DNA of 64,000 bases from Pseudomonadales bacterium (GCA_022822135.1 JAJECH010000051.1:82952-146951), one strand, 5' to 3'. Positions 54,866 through 64,000 are shown, counted from the first letter of the stretch. Numbers and translations: made by a program. The notes: a model not told the origin generated them from the sequence alone.

Positions 54866-56647
54866 ATGAATCCGACGGATATTCACGCGCCGGAATACTT
54901 CCACAAAGTCGTGGATTGTCAATGGGCCTGTCCGGCACACACGCCCGTACCTGAGTACATCCGCATGATCGCGGCTGGTCGGTACACAGAGGCATACATG
55001 ATCAACTGGGAGTCTAACGTATTCCCGGGAATTTTGGGACGTACCTGCGACCGTCCTTGCGAACCAGCTTGTAGGCGAGTTCGCACCGAAGAGAAACCTG
55101 TTGCGATTTGCCGCTTGAAACGTGTTGCTGCTGACCACAAAGGCGACATCGAACATTTCCTACCACAGGTCCCCAACATTAAGAATGGAAAGCGAATCGC
55201 CCTACTAGGTGCTGGACCTGCATCGCTTGCAGTCGCACGCGATCTACTGCCGTTTGGCTACACCGTCGACATGTTCGATCGAGACCCGGCGGGCGGTGGA
55301 ATGATGAGAAGTCAGATTCCGGCATTCCGTCTCCCAGCAGATGTGCTCGAAGAAGAAGTCGACCTGATCGTCAACATGGGTGTCAACGCGACTTACGACT
55401 ACGAAATTACGAGCATGAAAGAAATGCTCGATATGAACTACGATGCGTATTTTGTTGGGACGGGTGCGCCGCGAGGACGCGACCTGGATCTACCGGGACG
55501 TAAGGAAGTTGACGAACACATTTCCATCGGCATCGACTGGCTTTCGAGCGTTGCGTTCGGCCATACGACTTCGATCGAAGGCAAGGTAATCGTCATGGGC
55601 GGTGGGAATACAGCGATGGATTGCTGTCGCACTTCCAAACGTCTCGGAGCCGAAACTGTAACCGTCGTCGTCCGTTCAGGCTTCGAAGTGATGAAAGCCA
55701 GCGAGTGGGAAAAAGAAGACGCAATGTCGGAAGGTATTCCGATCATCAACAACCGACCACCTAAAGAGTTCGTCCACGAGAACGGCAAACTCAAAGGTGT
55801 TGTATTTGAGTGTGTCAAACCAGTCGAGGAAGATGGGCGACTCAAGTACATCCCTACAGGTGAACCGGACGTATTTATTGAATGCGACCACATTCTTATG
55901 GCAATCGGCCAAGAGAACCACTGTCCATGGATTGAACGTGATATTGGGATCGAATTCGATAAATGGGATTGCCCGATTCTCGATGAAGTAACGCTGCAAT
56001 CAACACACCCCAAGATTTTCTTTGGAGGAGACTCGGCGTTCGGTCCCGAGAACATTATTTGGGCATCAGCCCACGCGCACCAAGCGGCTATTTCGATTCA
56101 TTTGATGTGTCAAGGTATGGATCCGAAATCGGATCGACCGCCTGAAGGTTTGAACCTGATCAGCCAAAAGATGGGAGTCCACGAGTGGGCGTACGATGCC
56201 GAACACGATGCGTCGCAGCGCTACCTCGTCCCCCACGCGAATCGAAGACGATCACTTGAAAACATCAAAGTGGAAGTCGAACTAGGATTCGATGAGATTC
56301 TCGGAAGTCGCGAAGCACAACGATGTCTTAACTGCGATGTTCAAACCGTTTTCACCGAAAAACTCTGTATTGAGTGTGATGCTTGCGTAGATATTTGTCC
56401 AATGGATTGCATCACGTTCACACCAAACGACGAAGAAACACAACTCCGAAATTACTTAACTGCGCCGGCAACTAATTTAGAGCAGGCACTGTACGTATCT
56501 GAGGAACTTGAAACCGGTCGCGTTATGGTGAAAGATGAGGACGTGTGTCTTCATTGTGGATTGTGTGCCGAACGATGTCCGACAAATGCGTGGGATATGC
56601 AGAAATCGATCATTCACATTCCCCAACTCGGGTCGTACGCGGAATGA
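54866..56647 (+). CDS. GltD-like NAD(P)H flavoprotein with ferredoxin domains
   Basis: A 593-residue iron-sulfur flavoprotein. The N-terminal Cys-rich part (CQWACPAHTPVPEY, RTCDRPCEPACRR) is like the glutamate-synthase small subunit and should bind a 4Fe-4S cluster. The FAD fold is LLGAGPASLAVARDL near residue 112, and the NAD(P)H fold VMGGGNTAMDCCRT near residue 243. Two ferredoxin motifs lie at the end (CIECDACVDICP near 501, CLHCGLCAERCP near 561). Its TGA overlaps the ATG of the next gene (ATGA). I infer it moves electrons between NAD(P)H and the oxidoreductase of the next two genes. No glutamate synthase large subunit is nearby. Confidence 0.92.
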   Translation: MNPTDIHAPEYFHKVVDCQWACPAHTPVPEYIRMIAAGRYTEAYMINWESNVFPGILGRTCDRPCEPACRRVRTEEKPVAICRLKRVAADHKGDIEHFLPQVPNIKNGKRIALLGAGPASLAVARDLLPFGYTVDMFDRDPAGGGMMRSQIPAFRLPADVLEEEVDLIVNMGVNATYDYEITSMKEMLDMNYDAYFVGTGAPRGRDLDLPGRKEVDEHISIGIDWLSSVAFGHTTSIEGKVIVMGGGNTAMDCCRTSKRLGAETVTVVVRSGFEVMKASEWEKEDAMSEGIPIINNRPPKEFVHENGKLKGVVFECVKPVEEDGRLKYIPTGEPDVFIECDHILMAIGQENHCPWIERDIGIEFDKWDCPILDEVTLQSTHPKIFFGGDSAFGPENIIWASAHAHQAAISIHLMCQGMDPKSDRPPEGLNLISQKMGVHEWAYDAEHDASQRYLVPHANRRRSLENIKVEVELGFDEILGSREAQRCLNCDVQTVFTEKLCIECDACVDICPMDCITFTPNDEETQLRNYLTAPATNLEQALYVSEELETGRVMVKDEDVCLHCGLCAERCPTNAWDMQKSIIHIPQLGSYAE

Positions 56648-58467
56648 CGAGCTACAACGACTTCGTTATTCGATTCGCAAACGTTAACGGGTCCGGGTCT
56701 GCAAGTGCGAACGGTATGTTTGCGAAAGCGCTCTTTCGCATGGGCATTCCTGTTGCTTCCCGCAATATCTTTCCTTCAAACATACAAGGTCTGCCGACTT
56801 GGTTTGAAGTACGGGTTTCAGAACAGGAGTATTTCGGTCGTCGAAGCGAAGTAGACATCATGGTCGCAATGAACGCGGAGACGTTCGAGCAAGATGTTGC
56901 TGTACTACGGCCTGGGGGTTATTTGCTGTTTGACAGTACCAAGGGAAGAGACCCTAGATTGGCGCGCGAAGATATCGTTCCGGTGGGCGTTCCGATCTCG
57001 CGGTTGATTCTGTCGGAATTTACCGACCCCAAGCAGCGTCAGCTCTTTAAGAACATCGTATACCTAGGTGTACTCACCTCGCTGCTGAACATAGATTTCA
57101 GTGTCATTACCAACATGGTATCTACTCAATATAAAGGTAAGGACGAGCTCATCCAACCGAACATTCATGCGTTGGAAATGGGGCGTTCTTACGCACAGAA
57201 CTACCTGGATTGTCCCTTGCCAATTCAAGTCCGACACTCGGTACGGCTTGGTGATCGCATATTCGTTGACGGTAATGAGGCGGCCGCTCTTGGCGCAATT
57301 TACGGTGGCGCTACAGTCTGCGCTTGGTACCCGATCACGCCTTCCACTTCGATGGCGGAGGCATACGAAAAACATGCGAGCAAGTTGCGAGTTAACCAAG
57401 ATACTTCGGAACATAAGTTCGCGATCATCCAGGCAGAGGACGAATTAGCCGCTCTAGGTATTGTGATTGGTGCAGGATGGAATGGTGCGCGAGCGTTCAC
57501 AGCGACCAGCGGACCTGGAATCTCTCTAATGACCGAATTTCTAGGTCTCGCTTATTTTGCGGAGATACCAGCAGTTCTCTTTGACATCCAACGAGCGGGT
57601 CCTTCAACTGGCATGCCTACTCGGACCCAACAAGCGGATCTCTTAGCAGCGGCATATGCGTCGCACGGTGATACAAAGCATCCGTTGCTATTCCCGGCCA
57701 GTCCTAGAGAGTGTTTCGATTTCGCCGCTAACGCGTTCGATTTTGCCGATAGGTTGCAGACCCCCATTCTCGTCATGAGTGATCTCGACCTTGGTATGAA
57801 CGAAATCACTTCTGAAGCGTTCTCGTGGGACGATAGTCGCAAATACGATCGCGGCAAAGTACTCAGTGCAGAAGACTTGGACAGCATGGAGGTCTTCGGT
57901 CGCTACCTTGATGTTGACGGAGATGGCATCGGTTACCGAACGCTTCCAGGGACGCACCCGAGCAAAGGCTCGTTCTTCACTCGTGGAACGTCTCGAGACG
58001 AGTATGCCACGTACACAGAAGATCCGGAAGCGTACAGCAAGAACATGGATCGATTGTTGTCGAAATGGGATACCGCAAAGTCGTTACTTCCTGCGGCTGA
58101 GATCAATAGCGAAGGACGTCGAGCGGGGATCATTTACTACGGTACGACTGCCACGCCAATGTCCGAATGTCTCGCGATGTTGGATGAGCAAGGTATTGAA
58201 CTCGATACCATGCGGGTCAGGTCGTTTCCCTTTGGATCTGAAGTGGTTGAGTTTATTGACAATCATGAAATCGTTTTCATGGTAGAACAGAATCGTGACG
58301 CACAAATGAAGATGCTGATGGCGAACGAACTGGATCTATTGCCGTCGAGTATTCAGTCGATTTTGTACTACGGTGGCATGTCGATCTCTGCTGACTTCAT
58401 CGTGGATGAAGTCATGTCGTATTACCAAGCGAACAACATTCCACGAATCAAGGTGGTTTCAACGTGA
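56644..58467 (+). CDS. 2-oxoacid:acceptor oxidoreductase, fused gamma-alpha subunit
   Basis: A 607-residue protein. The gamma domain begins FVIRFANVNGSGSASANGMF, and the alpha (pyrimidine-binding) domain has CAWYPITPSTSMAEAY, followed by TSGPGISLMTEFLGLAYFAE and RAGPSTGMPTRTQQADLL. This is the KorA/OorA layout that binds 2-oxoacids with CoA and ThDP. 2-Oxoglutarate is the likeliest substrate, but branched-chain oxoacids are not excluded. ATG 56644 overlaps the flavoprotein stop; GTGA couples it to the next gene. The frame upstream of this ATG is a shadow. Confidence 0.93.
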   Translation: MTSYNDFVIRFANVNGSGSASANGMFAKALFRMGIPVASRNIFPSNIQGLPTWFEVRVSEQEYFGRRSEVDIMVAMNAETFEQDVAVLRPGGYLLFDSTKGRDPRLAREDIVPVGVPISRLILSEFTDPKQRQLFKNIVYLGVLTSLLNIDFSVITNMVSTQYKGKDELIQPNIHALEMGRSYAQNYLDCPLPIQVRHSVRLGDRIFVDGNEAAALGAIYGGATVCAWYPITPSTSMAEAYEKHASKLRVNQDTSEHKFAIIQAEDELAALGIVIGAGWNGARAFTATSGPGISLMTEFLGLAYFAEIPAVLFDIQRAGPSTGMPTRTQQADLLAAAYASHGDTKHPLLFPASPRECFDFAANAFDFADRLQTPILVMSDLDLGMNEITSEAFSWDDSRKYDRGKVLSAEDLDSMEVFGRYLDVDGDGIGYRTLPGTHPSKGSFFTRGTSRDEYATYTEDPEAYSKNMDRLLSKWDTAKSLLPAAEINSEGRRAGIIYYGTTATPMSECLAMLDEQGIELDTMRVRSFPFGSEVVEFIDNHEIVFMVEQNRDAQMKMLMANELDLLPSSIQSILYYGGMSISADFIVDEVMSYYQANNIPRIKVVST

Positions 58468-59519
58468 CCTTTGTTGCAAAACCTAAAGTTCATCACCCAC
58501 TGCTTCAGTTCAACGAGATTGGGCTGACCAGGCGCGACTACGAGGGCGCCGTTTCAACACTTTGTGCTGGATGTGGTCACGACTCGGTTAGCGCAGCGGT
58601 AGCGATTGCGTGTAATGAACTCGCGATCCCACCACATCGATTTGCCAAGATTTCTGGTATCGGTTGTTCATCCAAAACCCCAAGTTATTTCCTCGGTGCT
58701 TCTCACGGATTCAATTCCGTGCACGGTCGGATGCCATCTGTTGCAACGGGTGCGAATCTGGCCAACCACGAGCTACACTGCATCGGCGTGTCTGGCGACG
58801 GCGACAGCGCATCAATCGGGGTAGGGCAATTTGCTCATATCGTTCGTAGAAAGGTCAACATGCTCTATATCGTTGACAACAACGGTACCTATGGGTTGAC
58901 CAAGGGGCAATTCTCTGCAACAAACGACCGTGGTTCTACGAGCAAGCGAGGCGTGCCTAATTTGTACTCGCCGATCGACCTCGTCTCAATGGCTCTGCAA
59001 ATAGGTGCGAGTTTCGTCGCCAGGAGTTTTTCCGGAGACAAAGAGCAGTTAGTACCGTTAATTAAAGCTGCGATCATGCACAAGGGATTCGCGTTTATCG
59101 ACGTGATCTCACCGTGCGTCATGTTCAATAATCACAATGGCTCCACGAAGAGCTATCAATACGTGCGCGAACATACGGCGTCGATGGTTGATGCACAACT
59201 TGTGATGCCTCATGAGCAGATTGAGATTGAGTACGCGCCCGGTACATTGAAAGAAGTAGACATGCCAGACGGAAGTGTTCTTCGTCTTCGCAAAATTTCG
59301 GAAACGTACGATCCTCACGATCGTGTCGGTGCGCTAAATCACGTACAACGAGCTCAAGAGCAAGGTGACGTAATTACAGGTTTACTCTATGTTGACCCGA
59401 TTGCGTCGGATATACACGAAGTGCTCGAAACTCCGACTAAACCTCTAAATCAACTGAGCGAAGCAGACCTGTGTCCAGGGTCGGAAGCACTAACTGCCGT
59501 AAATGCTGGATTCAGATAG
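58464..59519 (+). CDS. 2-oxoacid:acceptor oxidoreductase, beta (ThDP) subunit
   Basis: A 351-residue KorB-type subunit. Cluster/ThDP motifs are TLCAGCGHDSVSAAV, GIGCSSKTPSYF and the metal-ThDP motif GDGDSASIGVGQF ... NNGTYGLTKGQ. With its partner it decarboxylates a 2-oxoacid to an acyl-CoA and reduces an acceptor. GTG 58464 overlaps the alpha stop. It ends 52 bp from the convergent autotransporter gene. No CoA ligase or delta subunit gene is present; the flavoprotein probably takes that role. Confidence 0.93.
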   Translation: MTFVAKPKVHHPLLQFNEIGLTRRDYEGAVSTLCAGCGHDSVSAAVAIACNELAIPPHRFAKISGIGCSSKTPSYFLGASHGFNSVHGRMPSVATGANLANHELHCIGVSGDGDSASIGVGQFAHIVRRKVNMLYIVDNNGTYGLTKGQFSATNDRGSTSKRGVPNLYSPIDLVSMALQIGASFVARSFSGDKEQLVPLIKAAIMHKGFAFIDVISPCVMFNNHNGSTKSYQYVREHTASMVDAQLVMPHEQIEIEYAPGTLKEVDMPDGSVLRLRKISETYDPHDRVGALNHVQRAQEQGDVITGLLYVDPIASDIHEVLETPTKPLNQLSEADLCPGSEALTAVNAGFR

Positions 59520-59571
59520 AAAGAGCTTTCTAGTGCTTCTGTTCGAGTCAACCTGCTAAATCGGTTTCACT

Positions 59572-62500
59572 TCACCAAGCAGAAGTCGGAGAACCATAGA
59601 AAACAGAGGGCGGGACGCCGCCGACGCGGACACCAACGACGATTTGCTGATCGTCGTACGCTTGGCTAAGTGCTCCAAACCAAGTCAATAAAGGACCGTT
59701 GCGCAGTCGCATGCCGAATTCACTGCGAGCCACCAATTCCAACTTTTCTGGCATCTCCCGTGGAAAGTAGCGATTGAACACTTGCTCCTGCCACAAAGCC
59801 TCGGCACCCGTGGCACTATCACCCCAGTTGAATGAAAACGAAACCGAGAGGCTCTCACTGTCCTTGCTGCTAAGACCTGCCGTAAGACCCAATCCGCGTT
59901 CTCGATAGTTTGCGGCGGAAGGCAGTGTGAGATAGCGCCCCTGGGCATCCACCCAGATACGTCCGGCGGACAACCTAGAGCCTCCAATCACTTCCATACC
60001 CATCCCGGTCTCTTCTGCGCCACCATCACGCCTGACATGCACTTCGCCGAACGGCAGCAAGGTCAAACCATTAGCCCACGTGATCGATCGCAGGAATTCT
60101 GTACCGAACCTGAACTGATTGACCGAAACCTTGTGGCGATCAATCGTTTCTGGACCATCACTTGTCCTCAGCATCGCCCATGCCGCATCCGAACGCAATG
60201 CGAACGTGGCGTCACCCTCATGCTCTAACTCGCGACGAATCTCAATGAGAGCTAGCTGCAGCTTCAAATCGCTTTCACCCACAAGTCCTGCTGTTCGCAC
60301 ATTTTCGATAGTCCCGCGACCTTCGCCAGCAGTTCCCCATATTGAGTACAAACCGTCGGCCCATTGCAGGTAGGGGTAAATCGCCGTCAGACGCGTTGAT
60401 ATTTGTCCGTCCGCTCGTCCCGTCTGCCAGTCGCTGTCACTGCGGCTGCTCGAAACCGCGACACCTGCCATCCAGCGATCTGATAGCACCGTATCTGCGC
60501 CTAGATAGACAGTCTGTAGTTCGCCTTCGTAACGCGAGATTGCCGACGGTTCTGCATTGAACGATTGGATGTCGCCGAGTCCCCAAATCTGCCAAGAACG
60601 ACCTGTGAGTATAGGATCGTTTGGCGATCCTCCCTGCTCTTCAGCATTCAGCGTTACATGGAAACTCGTGGTTCGCAGTAGATCCAATCCCGGCACGTAG
60701 CCATCGAACGGGTTTGCATGGATGGATTCGACTTGAGTCGAGTGTGCATCACGGTGCACGGATGCGGACAGCGGAGCGCTGAAAGATAGCGTGTGGCCTT
60801 GAGATTCAAGATGGGATCCGCGTCTGTCGCCAATCAACGAAATTCGTCGACCGAGAGCCATTCGCACGCTGGATAGGTGCGCTCTCGCCATGGATGCCAG
60901 CACGCCCGATGCCACCCGACGGACCGGCTCGTCGCTAACGTTAACGGTAAATTGCTGAATGGCTGTCAAACCGCCTGGGTCTACCGCTGTCACAGTCACC
61001 GTTGCCGAGCCGTATACCTCCGGCAGTAAGGTCAATTCGCTACCGACCGTTGTCACGCCCACAATGCTTCCGGCAGACGTGCTCGCGGAGTAGGTGAGCG
61101 AGCTGTCGTCGACATCTCTGAAGAACTGCGTTAGATCAATAGTGATTTCACCGCCACCCTCATCCAAAGTTTGCGTCACGATCGCGCCGATTGGCTCGGG
61201 TGCATCGTTGACCGCGTCGATCGTGACGACGACACTCGCGGTGGACGAAAGTCCATGCCCGTCCGACACCACATACGTGAAGCGGACTGTTCCAAAGTCA
61301 TCAACGTCGGGAACGTAAGTGATACTGTTCTCAACAATCTGAACCGATCCCCGCGCTGGCTGCGACACCAACAAAATCACTAGTCGATCACCGTCGATGT
61401 CCGCATCGTTCGCTAGCACGTCTATCGTGATCACCTCGTCTTCACGCGTCGTCGCTTCGTCGTTCAACGCGATGGGTCCATCATTCACGGCGTTTACGAC
61501 CACCACGACTTCCGCCGTTGCCGTAACGCCTTGACCGTCCGAAACGACGTAGCTGAACCGATCCACGCCGTGGAAATCCGCGGCAGGTTCATACAACAAA
61601 CTGCCCATGAAATTCCGTGTCGCTCCATGTTCAGGATCTGACACCGACACAATCCGCAGCCGCTCGTCGTCCACGTCCGTATCGTTTACCAACACATCAA
61701 CGGTTACTGGTTCGTCTTCTTCAGTCGTTGCCTTATCGTTGGCGGCTATTGGACCGTCGTTTACCGGCAGCACCACTATTTCCACAACCGCCTTCGCGGT
61801 TGCGCCTTCACCGTCCACTACCACATAACTGAACGAATCCGACCCATGGAAATTCGCAGCCGGCGTATATACGATGTTGCCATCCACGAGTTTCGTTGAG
61901 CCATTGCTAGGCATCGACACCGACTGAACTCGCAGCGAATCGCCATCCACATCCATGTCATTGACGAGAGGATTCAAGCTAACTGACTCGTCTTCATTTG
62001 TTTCTGTTTGATCGTTGATCCCCCGCGGAGTGTCGTTCACCGGCAGTACGGTGATCGCGACTTCACCCGAGGTGAACCCACCTTGGCCGTCGTAAATCTC
62101 ATACGTAAATGAGTCCATTCCGTGGTAATCAGGGTCAGGCGTATATCGCACCATGCCTTCTACGATCTCCGCCTCGCCAAACGATGGTATGGACACTGAC
62201 TTAATTTGCAGCGTATCACCGTCAGGGTCGGAATCATTCTTGAGCACATCCACCATCCTGGACGTGTCTTCCAGCGTTTCCGCTTCATCAGATACGGCGT
62301 TGGGTGAACCATTCAATGGAGTGTGATCGACTACCGTAATTCGCTCGCTGGTTGGACTACCTCGCGCTACACCGCCAGCAAAAGTGCCAAGCGTTACGAT
62401 GAACGACTCGTCGTCGGTATCGGTGTCACGCACGGTGTTTATCGTGCCAGTATTCGAAAGTGAACCGACACTGATGGTGATGCTGTCAAGCGTCGTGTAG

Positions 62501-63888
62501 TCGCTCGCCTCGGCTGTGTCTGGCGTAAACCTCAAAGGGATTGTGATGTCACGGTCGATGCTCTCGGATAGATGAACCGTCAGATTTACCGGATTGCCTT
62601 CGTCTACAGGATTAGGCGTTGCGGACAACCGAACCTTAGGTACCACTGACTCTGATGTCACGCTTCCAACCCCTCCTTCGGCCACATCGAGCACCGTGAC
62701 AATGATCCTCTGTATGTCGTCTCCGAAGCTGTTTTCGGAATATGCATAGACATCGACCACGTAGGTGTTGTTGCCAGGCGAATCCCCGAGATCGGTCGGA
62801 TTTTCGTAATCCGGCGCCTCCACGAACCAGAGCGTACCGTCTGCGTCAATCGTGAATTTGTCGGAATCAGGAGCGCCATGCTCGATTGCCCATGACGCGT
62901 TCCGGTCAGTCGCGAGCGTGGCTACCCGTCGCGTGTGTTCAGCTACGCTGTAGTGAGCGGTGTCACCGCCGACAATCGCCGGTGGGTCGTCGCTTGAGTC
63001 ATTGGTTACGGTGAGCTTGACGCGAATGCCATGACGGAAGAACCGAGTTGAACCGTATTCGACTTGCGCGTAGACCGTAAACCAATAGACGTTGTCTCTA
63101 TCCTGGTCGGTTGGATTCTCGAAATCGAGTGGCACTTCGGAAGTGAGTACGCCAGAAATCAAATCCAGATTGAACGCTTGAACGTCACTCTGGTCGCGCC
63201 AAGATTTGAGGATGTACGAGACGTATTCACTCCGATTCGCAACATAATCTGAGTCATACACCGAAAGCAACGGACCGGTGATGTTCTCCGGTACGGTGAT
63301 CGCAACCGACGCGTATTCAGCGTAGCCTATCCGTACAACCCTTCCAAAGGATTCATCGAACTCAGATCGAAAGCTAATGAAGCTGGATTGGGCTGTTCCG
63401 TGCCAAATCACGGTGTTGTTGCGGTCTCTGAGCACTGGAATGGCTTTGTCGAACACACGAACTTGATAGTTGATGGTGACGGTCTCAACATTCGGGTTTA
63501 CACCGGCCGTCGCCTTTATTGCCACCATAAAAGTATGGTCGCCGTTTGTGCTCGTGACTGTCTCGTAGTCCAAGACTCCCTTGAGCGCCAGTGTTGTCGC
63601 CGAAGCGCTACTCGACGTGAGTTCGAATCGGGCGGCATCTGCCGAGTTATTGGCTGATCCTGTTAGGAGCTCCCAAGTCACGTGTTTATTAGCCGACAGC
63701 TCGCCTTGAGGCGCTAGGGACGTTGTGAACTCATCAATGCCAACGAAAAGAAGCGCACCGTCTGAAACAGCTACAGGATTAGTATGAGAATAACTGACTT
63801 GAAGACTCTGTGCATATGCGGGTACGAAGCCAAGCAAGACGCAGCACCCTAATATCCCAGCGACAACGGTTCGCATCTGATAATTCAT
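59572..63888 (-). CDS. Large cadherin/Ig-like autotransporter adhesin
   Basis: About 1438 residues. A signal peptide ends GCCVLLGFVPAYAQS. Residues about 20-400 hold cadherin-like modules (DYENPTD, DFENPTD with linking DxNDxxP-type ends). A Calx-beta-like domain lies near 420-520. Four tandem Ig/VCBS-like domains of about 92 residues cover about 528-894 (VNDTPRGINDQ; NEDES; DVDGDSLR). The last 330 residues have the alternating pattern of an outer-membrane barrel and end in Trp. It would present a long stalk outside the cell for adhesion or calcium binding. ATG 63888 is preferred to a TTG seven codons upstream. A 14-C tract lies about 50 bp before the start. Confidence 0.85.
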   Translation of the reverse strand: MNYQMRTVVAGILGCCVLLGFVPAYAQSLQVSYSHTNPVAVSDGALLFVGIDEFTTSLAPQGELSANKHVTWELLTGSANNSADAARFELTSSSASATTLALKGVLDYETVTSTNGDHTFMVAIKATAGVNPNVETVTINYQVRVFDKAIPVLRDRNNTVIWHGTAQSSFISFRSEFDESFGRVVRIGYAEYASVAITVPENITGPLLSVYDSDYVANRSEYVSYILKSWRDQSDVQAFNLDLISGVLTSEVPLDFENPTDQDRDNVYWFTVYAQVEYGSTRFFRHGIRVKLTVTNDSSDDPPAIVGGDTAHYSVAEHTRRVATLATDRNASWAIEHGAPDSDKFTIDADGTLWFVEAPDYENPTDLGDSPGNNTYVVDVYAYSENSFGDDIQRIIVTVLDVAEGGVGSVTSESVVPKVRLSATPNPVDEGNPVNLTVHLSESIDRDITIPLRFTPDTAEASDYTTLDSITISVGSLSNTGTINTVRDTDTDDESFIVTLGTFAGGVARGSPTSERITVVDHTPLNGSPNAVSDEAETLEDTSRMVDVLKNDSDPDGDTLQIKSVSIPSFGEAEIVEGMVRYTPDPDYHGMDSFTYEIYDGQGGFTSGEVAITVLPVNDTPRGINDQTETNEDESVSLNPLVNDMDVDGDSLRVQSVSMPSNGSTKLVDGNIVYTPAANFHGSDSFSYVVVDGEGATAKAVVEIVVLPVNDGPIAANDKATTEEDEPVTVDVLVNDTDVDDERLRIVSVSDPEHGATRNFMGSLLYEPAADFHGVDRFSYVVSDGQGVTATAEVVVVVNAVNDGPIALNDEATTREDEVITIDVLANDADIDGDRLVILLVSQPARGSVQIVENSITYVPDVDDFGTVRFTYVVSDGHGLSSTASVVVTIDAVNDAPEPIGAIVTQTLDEGGGEITIDLTQFFRDVDDSSLTYSASTSAGSIVGVTTVGSELTLLPEVYGSATVTVTAVDPGGLTAIQQFTVNVSDEPVRRVASGVLASMARAHLSSVRMALGRRISLIGDRRGSHLESQGHTLSFSAPLSASVHRDAHSTQVESIHANPFDGYVPGLDLLRTTSFHVTLNAEEQGGSPNDPILTGRSWQIWGLGDIQSFNAEPSAISRYEGELQTVYLGADTVLSDRWMAGVAVSSSRSDSDWQTGRADGQISTRLTAIYPYLQWADGLYSIWGTAGEGRGTIENVRTAGLVGESDLKLQLALIEIRRELEHEGDATFALRSDAAWAMLRTSDGPETIDRHKVSVNQFRFGTEFLRSITWANGLTLLPFGEVHVRRDGGAEETGMGMEVIGGSRLSAGRIWVDAQGRYLTLPSAANYRERGLGLTAGLSSKDSESLSVSFSFNWGDSATGAEALWQEQVFNRYFPREMPEKLELVARSEFGMRLRNGPLLTWFGALSQAYDDQQIVVGVRVGGVPPSVFYGSPTSAW
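61207..62307 (-). repeat. Four tandem Ig/VCBS-like domains (about 276-nt period) inside the autotransporter
   Basis: Each repeat starts near NDxxxTxEDE and contains a D-x-D-GD motif, then YxP..xFHG and SYVVxDGxG, and ends VNDGP. The four are diverged but aligned without gaps of note. Such arrays change in number by recombination. Confidence 0.85.
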
Positions 63889-63935
63889 GTCGCGCGAAGA
63901 TCGATGCAACGACTATAGAGTGCACAAAATCGCGC

Positions 63936-63949
63936 GGGGGGGGGGGGGG
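63936..63949. repeat. 14-base homopolymer, G on + strand, C on the autotransporter sense strand
   Basis: The only long homopolymer in the window. It lies 48-61 bp upstream of ATG 63888, between a TATAAA-like box further upstream (about 63955-63960, minus strand) and a TATAGT box near 63912-63917. Slippage would shift spacing between promoter parts or change the leader. It may also be an assembly or sequencing artefact near a sequence end. Confidence 0.75.
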
Positions 63950-64000
63950 TCTCGTTTATAAGGCTCGGTGAAAACGGGGCAACGCCAAGCCTTGCACACG

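Noticed and set aside
55438..56055. 205-codon minus-strand frame
   Set aside because: Antisense shadow of the GltD-like flavoprotein with its conserved nucleotide-binding motifs.
33109..63888. LapG-type control of the large adhesin as in the Lap system
   Set aside because: No LapD or GGDEF/EAL gene is present and the adhesin is an autotransporter rather than a type I-secreted protein; the link would be speculation.
1..64000. CRISPR arrays, rRNA genes, insertion sequences
   Set aside because: No regular short repeats with spacers, no rRNA-like stretch and no transposase were seen.

Overview
This 64 kb window looks like the chromosome of a free-living, probably marine, gammaproteobacterium. 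The evidence is the csiV-mfd pair next to a methylthioinosine phosphorylase (an arrangement I recall from Pseudomonas-type genomes), the imuB-dnaE2 mutasome, a CusCBA efflux system, a delta-class carbonic anhydrase, several acyl-CoA and redox catabolic genes, and a large cadherin-like surface autotransporter. Base composition is roughly balanced. GTG and TTG starts are frequent, and 4-nt ATGA/GTGA overlaps link most operons. I saw no transposase, integrase, prophage or CRISPR array. The species cannot be named from the sequence alone.

Layout. 1-4494 holds the SOS mutagenesis genes imuB (5' end cut off by the window) and dnaE2. 4609-5758 is a tightly coupled three-gene operon of unknown function beside tRNA-Asn (6173-6248). 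A [2Fe-2S] ferredoxin and a DUF4143-type ATPase follow. 8431-18121 is a leftward block that looks catabolic: a cupin, two unlike acyl-CoA dehydrogenase subunits, a phytanoyl-CoA-dioxygenase-like enzyme, a TerB-like protein, an alpha/beta hydrolase, a luciferase-like oxidoreductase, a TIGR03084-type protein and a two-subunit molybdenum hydroxylase. 18216-21932 has a duplicated YjbR protein, a beta-propeller glycosidase-like protein coupled to an esterase, and a Tat-type aldo/keto reductase. 22644-23027 encodes a small histone-H1-like basic protein behind a structured leader. Then come MFS and xth, the carbonic anhydrase, larCBE (nickel-pincer cofactor synthesis), a second aldo/keto reductase with a Cys-rich tail, an enoyl-CoA hydratase, a lone HEPN protein, a TrmH methyltransferase, two transglutaminase-fold genes whose 5' ends overlap head to head, a HIT protein and typA.

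37659-43625 is cusCBA. A class II Fic protein and a ThDP enzyme follow. mscS, hpt and the phosphorylase form a rightward operon that converges on mfd-csiV. 54866-59519 is a translationally coupled set of a GltD-like flavoprotein and both chains of a 2-oxoacid:acceptor oxidoreductase. The window ends with a 1.4 kaa autotransporter whose 5' flank carries a 14-base C tract (G on the + strand), a candidate phase-variation switch.

The most interesting candidates are this homopolymer-controlled surface protein, the 10 kb catabolic block, the three-gene operon next to tRNA-Asn, the helically phased repeats upstream of fic, and the flavoprotein-linked 2-oxoacid oxidoreductase.
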